NCBI GenBank assembly: GCA_020629055.1
Contig: JAHDEB010000025.1
Coordinates: forward strand, 1 to 46,361
Length of the DNA: 46,361 nt
Direction of reading: 5' to 3'
Origin: Chloroflexota bacterium
GTDB taxonomy: Bacteria; Chloroflexota; Anaerolineae; Promineifilales; Promineifilaceae
Shown: one piece after another, positions 41,180-46,361 of the stretch
How the letters are laid out: each line of letters starts with the position of its first letter
Position numbering within the stretch: position 1 is the first letter of the stretch
The notes under the pieces: model-generated
Told to the model about the DNA's origin: nothing
The model's database searches: none
The model's input: the letters and a program-made list of their open reading frames with translations, nothing else
Made by a program: the position numbers and the translations under genes

Positions 41180-42432
41180 AAACGATCTGGCCGCATTGGT
41201 GTAAGATCGATAGAGGGTGTTTGCCCCGTCAATATCTCGGTGACTAACTTACCTGTAATTGGCCCATGGGTGATCCCCAACATGCCGTGCCCTGTTGCAA
41301 AAACAAGATTCTCGACCTGTTCTGACCGGCCGATATACGGTAAACCATCCGGCGTTAGCGGCCGATAGCCGGACCACGGCTCCTCTCCATCAAGCAGCTC
41401 CATATCGGGCAAAACCTGCTGCAACGATTGATAATTGACATCTAGCCGTGTTTGATTAATTGAGGGATCGAAGCCTGCCAGTTCAAGCGTGCTGCTAAAG
41501 CGAAATTTATCGCCGCCCAGAGGGGTAACGGCAACTTTTGTATCATCGATCGACAATGGACGACTAGGGCCCTGATCGGCCGATCGTTTCTTAACCGTAA
41601 CGCTGTACCCTTTGGCCGGTTCCATCAAAATCGGTGCCCCCAAGCGCTTCGCCAAAATCGATGACCAAGCCCCGGCCGCCAAAACCACCTCATCGGGTTC
41701 AAGGGTGCCATTGGTGGTGTGAATCTCAGCAATGCGCCCACCGCTCTTTTTAAAGCCGGTGACCTCAGTATGCAGCATAATTTTAGCCCCTTCTTTCTCC
41801 GCTTGGTCCCCGATGACCTGTACCAGCTGCATCGGGTTCAAATGAGCATGCTCTGGATAAAAAACGCCAGAGTTAATCCCCTCTTTTAATTTTGGCTCAA
41901 GTTCTTCGAGCCCATCGCGCCCCATCGAAATCACTTCCATCCCCATCCCGCGCATGAGCTCGGCCGATTCTTCACCCAATTTGCGGTATTTTTCTGAAAG
42001 ATGGAGGTGCAACAGCCCCGCTTCGACATAACCAAATTCGAGGTCTGGATCGGCCGCCAAGTCACGAAACATTTGAATGCTGTGGGAGTTGAGCTGCAGC
42101 AGTGTTTTCGCCCCTTCCATCATCTGTTCATGGGTACAGGCCGCACGAAAATTTAAAAGCCATCTAACCAAATCTAGATTCAAGCGAGGCTTGATATAAA
42201 ACGGGCTGCCGGGGTCCAGCATCCATTTTAACCCTTGGCTGAGGACGCCCGGAGCCGCCGTGGGGAGCGCGTATCCGGCCGCTACCCAACAGGCATTGCC
42301 GCGCGAAGCCCCCGCACAGAGCTCGTCTTTTTCTACTAGGGTCACTTGGTGACCGGCCCGAGTTAAATATAGGGCGGTGCAAACACCGATTACACCGCCG
42401 CCGATTATCAGGATGTCAGTTTTTTGGGTCAT
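41176..42432 (-). CDS. DadA-like FAD-dependent D-amino acid dehydrogenase
   Basis: This 418-residue DAO-fold flavoprotein is in family D-amino acid (including D-proline and hydroxyproline) dehydrogenases, oxidising the substrate to the imino/keto acid and passing electrons to the respiratory chain. The FAD motif is IIGGGVIGVCTALYLTRAG (about 9-27), with a VVLAAGAWS strand near 243. The C-terminal signature is WSGYRPLTPDGLPYIG, followed by FATGHGMLGITHGPITGKLV. The architecture is complete. It is the last gene of a leftward series whose two upstream neighbours are an Ldh2-type oxidoreductase and a ProC-like protein. This suggests turnover of cyclic or D-amino acids. Gene symbol withheld because substrate is not known. 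Confidence 0.9.
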   Translation of the reverse strand: MTQKTDILIIGGGVIGVCTALYLTRAGHQVTLVEKDELCAGASRGNACWVAAGYALPTAAPGVLSQGLKWMLDPGSPFYIKPRLNLDLVRWLLNFRAACTHEQMMEGAKTLLQLNSHSIQMFRDLAADPDLEFGYVEAGLLHLHLSEKYRKLGEESAELMRGMGMEVISMGRDGLEELEPKLKEGINSGVFYPEHAHLNPMQLVQVIGDQAEKEGAKIMLHTEVTGFKKSGGRIAEIHTTNGTLEPDEVVLAAGAWSSILAKRLGAPILMEPAKGYSVTVKKRSADQGPSRPLSIDDTKVAVTPLGGDKFRFSSTLELAGFDPSINQTRLDVNYQSLQQVLPDMELLDGEEPWSGYRPLTPDGLPYIGRSEQVENLVFATGHGMLGITHGPITGKLVTEILTGQTPSIDLTPMRPDRF

Positions 42433-42552
42433 AGCTTGTTTATTTAAAGCGAGTTGCGTGGAACGTTAGATTTAGCAACTGTCGACCTTTTACGCTCCAC
42501 GAAACACGCTTATTCATGTGGGATATGGTGGCTGCTGAATCAGTACGTTGTC

Positions 42553-43551
42553 TTAAATCAAACCGTTCAACTGTTCAACTAGCTCTGCATTTATTTCTCG
42601 AGGGGCATCGGATAATCGATTGTCAAATCGACGTTGGCCCGGCATCCGTATTCCATCCATGCTTTCTAAACGGGTCAGGAAATCTTCACTATGCTCGCTC
42701 CAACCCATCCCGGCCAAAATTTTAGGGGACATCGCCATAATAAATTCACCGCCGCGCGCAGGACCACCATCTTTGTTATCCGCTTCGGCCGCTTCATAGC
42801 TAAAGTAGTCGCCGACCAATCCGGCCGCCAGCAGTTCAATCATGGTAGCGATTGCGGAGCCCTTATACCCACCAAACGGCAAAATCACCCCACCCTGATG
42901 GATTTTCTTCGCATCGGTCGTCGGATTGCCATCAGCGTCTAACCCGACGCCTGGCGGTAATTCATGCCCATCACGGGCGGCTACACCGATATCACCGCGC
43001 GCTTTAGCCGCCGTCGCCATGTCGAACACGTAGGGATCTTTGCCCGGCCGAGGGTAAGCAAACGAGATCGGGTTGGTGCTGAAGAAGGCTTGCTTTGCCC
43101 CAAACGGAGCCACCATCGGGGTATGGACGGTACAAGCGAGGCCGACTAAATTTCTTTCCGCCAAAGCTTCTACTTCTGGCCAAAGCGCAGCAAAATGGAA
43201 GCTGTTGCGGATCGTTAAAACAGCGATCCCATACTCATCAGCGGCCGCGGCCAGCAGAGGGGTTCCGGTTTCGATCGCCAGGGGAGCAAATCCATTGTCC
43301 CCATCGAGACGGATGGCGGCAGGGGTCAGGTTTTCCGCTTTCGGTTTGGCTTGCCCATTCACCTTGCCACTGCGTAGAGATTTGATGTAGCCGGGCAAAC
43401 GGAATAATCCGTGCGAAACAGCCCCATCACGCTCGGCCGTGCTAATGGTACGCGCTGCGGCCGAGGCATTAGCGTCGTCACACCCATTGCTGGTTAGACA
43501 TCGGTAGGCTAAATCATAAATTTCGTCGACGGTTAAGGGGGTGGTTCCCAT
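42553..43551 (-). CDS. Ldh2/malate dehydrogenase-like oxidoreductase (MDH2_LDH2 family)
   Basis: This 332-residue NAD(P)-dependent oxidoreductase is of the unusual fold shared by YlbC-type malate/lactate dehydrogenases, ureidoglycolate dehydrogenase and delta1-piperideine/pyrroline-2-carboxylate reductase. It has SHGLFRLPGYI (about 46-56), NSFHFAALWPEVEALAERN, FFSTNPISFAYPRPG, a FDMATAAKARGDI strand and LPFGGYKGSAIATMIELLA. GGAGG lies just before the ATG. Next to a DadA-like dehydrogenase the imino-acid reductase role is the most attractive. Together they could convert D-proline-type substrates through delta1-pyrroline-2-carboxylate to the L-form (inference). A 120-bp gap separates it from the DadA-like gene. 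Confidence 0.88.
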   Translation of the reverse strand: MGTTPLTVDEIYDLAYRCLTSNGCDDANASAAARTISTAERDGAVSHGLFRLPGYIKSLRSGKVNGQAKPKAENLTPAAIRLDGDNGFAPLAIETGTPLLAAAADEYGIAVLTIRNSFHFAALWPEVEALAERNLVGLACTVHTPMVAPFGAKQAFFSTNPISFAYPRPGKDPYVFDMATAAKARGDIGVAARDGHELPPGVGLDADGNPTTDAKKIHQGGVILPFGGYKGSAIATMIELLAAGLVGDYFSYEAAEADNKDGGPARGGEFIMAMSPKILAGMGWSEHSEDFLTRLESMDGIRMPGQRRFDNRLSDAPREINAELVEQLNGLI

Positions 43552-43634
43552 GTTTCCTCCAAGATAAACGATGCTATTTAGGTGCGATTCAGGACGGCAA
43601 ATATTGCTCGAGGGATTGATATAATTTAGTCGGG

Positions 43635-44390
43635 CTAATCACTTAGCCGCTTTTCTAACTGGTCTAACCCGTCTTCCAGGGCATCATACACACCATGCTG
43701 AGCGAAATGATCTCGCAGTTGGGCATTTAGCCCCCCTTCGGTTCCAAGATCAACCATCGCCTCTGCCAAGATGCCCGGTTGGTCTAGCGATTCGGCCGTC
43801 AGGTAGCCACCGACCAACAAGCGAATAAACTTTTCGGCCGATACCGTATCACCAACTCGTTTTTGGAGCCACTCTACCGAGTTGTTTAGAAGGTTAACTG
43901 TCGGAAGCAAGATCGCTTGCGCCGCCAAATAGGATTGCAGGTCAGCTTCGCTCTGCATTTTAATCAGCTCGTTCTGCTCCCCAAACAAGGCTTGCAGTGT
44001 GTCGGATTGTGGGTAAACGAGTAATGGAGAGTTGCCTCGTTTGATAAATGGATACGGGATAAATACCGCTTCATACACGGCCGGAGACACCAGTGAAGAC
44101 AATTCTTCAAAACTGAAGCCGACCATGACGGATAAAATCTTTTGGTCAGGGCGAAAGGTAAGCGTTGGCAAGATAGACTTTGCAACATCAGCCAGCAAGC
44201 AGATGATCACAACGTCGCTTTTGTCGATGACCGTTTGATTATCTGCGACGTTTACGTTTGAGTATTTCTGACTGAGTTCGGCCGAAATGGTTCGGTTACG
44301 CTCCGAAATCACAATCTGGTGGTTACCAGAAGCCAAGCCTTGAACCATAGCAGATGCGATTGTTCCTGCTCCTACAAATCCAATGTTCAT
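43635..44390 (-). CDS. ProC-like (pyrroline-5-carboxylate reductase family) oxidoreductase
   Basis: This 251-residue protein has the N-terminal Rossmann motif MNIGFVGAGTIASAMVQGL and a layout like pyrroline-5-carboxylate reductase: NADP domain to about 150, then a helical dimerisation region. The C-terminal hallmarks of true ProC (the DxVTSPGGTT loop) are not recognisable; at the corresponding place the protein reads LDQPGILAEAMVDLGTEGGL, a related but divergent form. It may reduce or sense a related imine rather than make proline (inference). ATG start with GAAGAAAAAG upstream. It lies 28 bp downstream of the SDR gene, and 83 bp before the Ldh2-type gene on the same strand. Confidence 0.82.
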   Translation of the reverse strand: MNIGFVGAGTIASAMVQGLASGNHQIVISERNRTISAELSQKYSNVNVADNQTVIDKSDVVIICLLADVAKSILPTLTFRPDQKILSVMVGFSFEELSSLVSPAVYEAVFIPYPFIKRGNSPLLVYPQSDTLQALFGEQNELIKMQSEADLQSYLAAQAILLPTVNLLNNSVEWLQKRVGDTVSAEKFIRLLVGGYLTAESLDQPGILAEAMVDLGTEGGLNAQLRDHFAQHGVYDALEDGLDQLEKRLSD

Positions 44391-44417
44391 CTTTTTCTTC
44401 TTTATCCCTTTATAGAC

Positions 44418-45026
44418 CTAATTGTTATCGTACATCCGAATAATCTGACCGGTCTCGTGACCCAAAATGCTTTTGACATAGCCGTTTACCACTTTTGGCA
44501 TAGCGATCGGATTATGACCAGGGAAGAATTCTGCATATCGGTCAACGGAATCTTCAACCAATCCGGATGAAACCACATTGATACGACATATTCCCATCAG
44601 CTCCAACGAAACCGCCTTAACAAAACTATGAATGCCCCCGTTTACCATCGCAGCACTGGCGGTTAGCAACACGGGATGATCGGCCAAGATACCGGTTGAT
44701 AGGGTGATCGATCCATTTTCATTTAAATAATCTTTGCCGATACGGACCAAGTTAACTTGTCCCATCAGTTTGCTACGCAGGCCGACATCGTAATCCTCTT
44801 CGGTTAGGCTCTCAAACGTCCCCCATTTCGCTTCACCCGCGATGCAGACGATTGCGTCGACTTTGCCAACCTTCTCAAACATCGTTTGAATCGAGCCACT
44901 ATCTGCGATTTCGACTTGGACATCGCCCGATGTTCGGCCGGCAATCACAAGCTCATGCTTCTGGGCTAGATGAGCGCTCACTTTTTTCCCGATAGCCCCG
45001 TTTCCACCAACGATTAGGATTTTCAT
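44418..45026 (-). CDS. Short-chain dehydrogenase of a Tyr-less subfamily
   Basis: This 202-residue Rossmann protein is short for an SDR. The cofactor motif VGGNGAIGKKVS is at about 6-17, with AGRTSGDVQVEIAD and the NAG-equivalent VCIAGEAKWG. Where classical SDRs have YxxxK, this protein reads NGGIHSFVK: the lysine is present and the catalytic tyrosine is not. The same replacement occurs in the short annotated family related to PRK07578, so it is a family feature and not decay. The catalytic mechanism or activity is unknown. A GAGAGG ribosome site precedes the ATG. It lies 47 bp after the ADP-ribosylglycohydrolase-like gene. Confidence 0.85.
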   Translation of the reverse strand: MKILIVGGNGAIGKKVSAHLAQKHELVIAGRTSGDVQVEIADSGSIQTMFEKVGKVDAIVCIAGEAKWGTFESLTEEDYDVGLRSKLMGQVNLVRIGKDYLNENGSITLSTGILADHPVLLTASAAMVNGGIHSFVKAVSLELMGICRINVVSSGLVEDSVDRYAEFFPGHNPIAMPKVVNGYVKSILGHETGQIIRMYDNN

Positions 45027-45073
45027 TTTTCCTCTCTTTTTAAAAAACAGTTTTGCCCAAGTTTAGTCTGCCG

Positions 45074-46258
45074 CTAAATTTTTGCTAGAAGCTCGCTAAA
45101 TTCCTGTTTTCTCGATAAACGATCAATCCATTCAAGCGGAACCCCATTATCGGAGCCAATGCCATAAAGTGCTGCGTAAATTGCACCGATCATGATTGAT
45201 CGACCGGCGTTGTCACCTGCTGCCAAAATATTCATACGCACAGCGTCTGTATAATTGTCGCAATTGGCGATTAAATGAATATTCTGGGGCAGACCATAGG
45301 GTAAATGACAGCTCAGGCCAAAGTGGTGAGCAATCTCTCTATTAGGTTTTCCAACCATACTCAGGGCTGCTTCAATCATCTCTAGAATCTCAGGTGTAGC
45401 ACTTTCTCGTGCGGCTTCAATAACCGCGTTTTTATTTTTTGTCTCGATAGCGGCCGCTAACATAGCCGCATACACCTTGGCATAGCTGACGGCGACATCA
45501 TTGTTATTGGTCAACCGTGTGCTAACATCAACCATCTCAGTAAAGTTCTCTTTGTCATGATACAACGCCACAATCGGCGGCAACTTAACAATCGCAGGGA
45601 ACTGGTCATCTCCTACATCGCCGCAGAGATACTGTTTGCTGGACAAGACGACATTAAACATGTTTCGACAATACTCGATCCGCTTTTTGTCCTTTTCTGC
45701 ATCCCGCTTGTAATCTTGCTTAATCAAAACCCAGCGATCTAAAAGTTCAAGGTTTTCTTCCAAGGTCATGCCATCATCATAGAATTTAAACTTGACCATG
45801 ACCTCATCTTCTAGCACCCCTTTCTCTTCTTCCGTTAAGCCATTTTCAAAGGATCTGGCATCGGCATAAGCATCTCGTTCCCGTTTTTTCAGATTGTATA
45901 AAACAACTTCAGTCGGCCGATCGATGTATCCAACATACGGCCCGCCGGGTCCAAAAAAGCGAGCAAACTCTTTTTCAAATTCAGCTTGGCTATACTCACC
46001 ATGATTGTTGACTAAGGCTCTGACCATCACCAAAAGTTGCTCAGCATACTGGGTAATATCACCCGCTTTTTTATTGTGATGAACAAAAGTTGAATCTTGC
46101 TGGTGATTCAGCTCATATAAAGAAGGATCTGGATCATGAAATTCCGGCCGGGTTCCGGCCGCGTTTTTCAATCGATCTTGATCATACAGCCAATGGAAAC
46201 CCATCGACGCTGCATCAGCAACCAAACTGCCCCAAACCACTTCTTCAACCTTTCTCAT
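45074..46258 (-). CDS. ADP-ribosylglycohydrolase-like (J1-crystallin-type) protein
   Basis: This 394-residue helical protein is of the DraG/ADP-ribosylglycohydrolase fold. The N-terminal metal region reads GSLVADAASMGFHWLYD, resembling the J1-crystallin branch (HWxYD). Later come PPIVALYH and, near residue 350, MNILAAGDNAGRSIMIGAIY. Canonical hydrolases have GGDTDT at the latter site to hold two magnesium ions; here the second Asp/Thr pair is replaced by Asn-Ala-Gly-Arg. ADP-ribose release may therefore be lost or replaced by another activity (inference). ATG at 46258 follows a weak purine stretch. It is 26 bp downstream of another leftward gene that enters from the right edge. Confidence 0.8.
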   Translation of the reverse strand: MRKVEEVVWGSLVADAASMGFHWLYDQDRLKNAAGTRPEFHDPDPSLYELNHQQDSTFVHHNKKAGDITQYAEQLLVMVRALVNNHGEYSQAEFEKEFARFFGPGGPYVGYIDRPTEVVLYNLKKRERDAYADARSFENGLTEEEKGVLEDEVMVKFKFYDDGMTLEENLELLDRWVLIKQDYKRDAEKDKKRIEYCRNMFNVVLSSKQYLCGDVGDDQFPAIVKLPPIVALYHDKENFTEMVDVSTRLTNNNDVAVSYAKVYAAMLAAAIETKNKNAVIEAARESATPEILEMIEAALSMVGKPNREIAHHFGLSCHLPYGLPQNIHLIANCDNYTDAVRMNILAAGDNAGRSIMIGAIYAALYGIGSDNGVPLEWIDRLSRKQEFSELLAKI

Positions 46259-46284
46259 CCTATATCCTCAACTTTTAAGACCAG

Positions 46285-46361
46285 TTAATGAATTCGCACG
46301 CCCTGCCGTTTGAGTTCAGCCTGAACATCAGCAATCGATACCTCGGCCGTGGTTTTGCCGG
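46285..46361 (-). CDS. Unidentified protein, C-terminal end only
   Basis: On the minus strand an open frame enters from the right edge and ends at TAA (46287-46285). Its last residues read GKTTAEVSIADVQAELKRQG followed by VRIH. The composition is protein-like and a CGGCCG site lies within it, as in other genes here. Too little is present to name the family. It is probably co-transcribed with the ADP-ribosylglycohydrolase-like gene 26 bp downstream. Confidence 0.6.
   Translation of the reverse strand, partial: GKTTAEVSIADVQAELKRQGVRIH

Larger units (their letters stand above)
1..46361. repeat. Dispersed over-represented palindrome CGGCCG
   Basis: By eye I count about 130 CGGCCG sites across the window, roughly one per 350 bp, where base composition predicts about eight. 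Nearly all lie in coding sequence; I found only three between genes (near 14693, 26857 and 30561). Dense examples are the DUF1800 gene (15823-17310), the DUF1501 gene and the mre genes. The giant surface gene has about ten in 6.7 kb. They occur in all frames, reading for example as Ala-Ala, Gly-Arg or Arg-Pro. Confidence 0.85.

Noticed and set aside
44418-45026. SDR gene as a decayed pseudogene because the catalytic Tyr is missing
   Set aside because: The frame is intact with a ribosome site, and the same Tyr-less pattern is typical of a known short SDR subfamily.
1-46361. Prophage, insertion sequence, CRISPR array or integrative element
   Set aside because: No transposase, integrase, phage structural gene, terminal inverted repeats around a gene, or regularly spaced repeats were found on either strand.

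Overview
The window looks like a chromosomal segment of a member of the Chloroflexota (probably an Anaerolineae-type bacterium). Four things point there. Two lipoproteins carry long Thr-Pro-rich low-complexity stretches, which are common in that phylum. There is an isopentenyl phosphate kinase, an enzyme otherwise mainly archaeal but known from Chloroflexota. There is a DUF1800/DUF1501 gene pair. The surface proteins are a mosaic of thrombospondin type 3, SdrD-B, GEVED and DUF11 modules. The assignment is an inference: no rRNA is present. Base composition is moderate (somewhat under 50% GC by eye).

Layout. 1-7.5 kb: end of a tRNA-binding-domain protein, then one giant secreted calcium-binding-repeat protein (2229 aa) with a strong terminator. 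7.6-10.7 kb: an ABC exporter half-transporter and a type II NADH dehydrogenase with two Rex-like operators in front of it. 10.8-14.6 kb: a membrane-anchored EEP-family hydrolase, then a sensor kinase / RlaP-like nucleotidyltransferase / NarL-type regulator operon. 14.8-18.6 kb: an operon of an MmpS-like lipoprotein, a membrane protein, DUF1800 and DUF1501. 18.6-21.5 kb: O-antigen-ligase-like protein and a polyprenyl glycosylphosphotransferase (exopolysaccharide). 21.8-24.1 kb: membrane protein, isopentenyl phosphate kinase, uracil-DNA glycosylase, small Gly-rich protein. 24.4-26.8 kb: HtrA protease and a single-pass protein. 27.2-30.3 kb: galactokinase, lipoprotein, PAP2-like protein. 30.6-32.4 kb: NudC and an OB-like lipoprotein. 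32.9 kb: tRNA-Leu(UAG). 33.2-38.5 kb: a housekeeping block (trigger factor, ClpP, MreB, MreC, MreD). 38.5-46.4 kb: a glycosyltransferase, a sensor kinase, then a leftward run of DadA-like, Ldh2-like, ProC-like, SDR and ADP-ribosylglycohydrolase-like genes.

No phage, IS element, CRISPR array or integrase was seen. The most striking signal is genome-scale. The palindrome CGGCCG occurs about 130 times in 46 kb, while same-composition palindromes such as GGCGCC and CCGCGG occur only about four times each. It lies almost entirely inside genes, in all reading frames, and is rarer in the giant surface-protein gene. This resembles the HIP1 phenomenon of cyanobacteria. The second candidate novelty is a pair of intergenic loci at 24.3 and 30.4 kb. 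Read on the minus strand, each has the same CU-rich 14-mer with anti-Shine-Dalgarno cores, 8-10 nt before a U-tailed hairpin, which suggests a small-RNA family. A third is an intrinsic terminator whose U-tract runs directly into the start codon of the uracil-DNA glycosylase gene.
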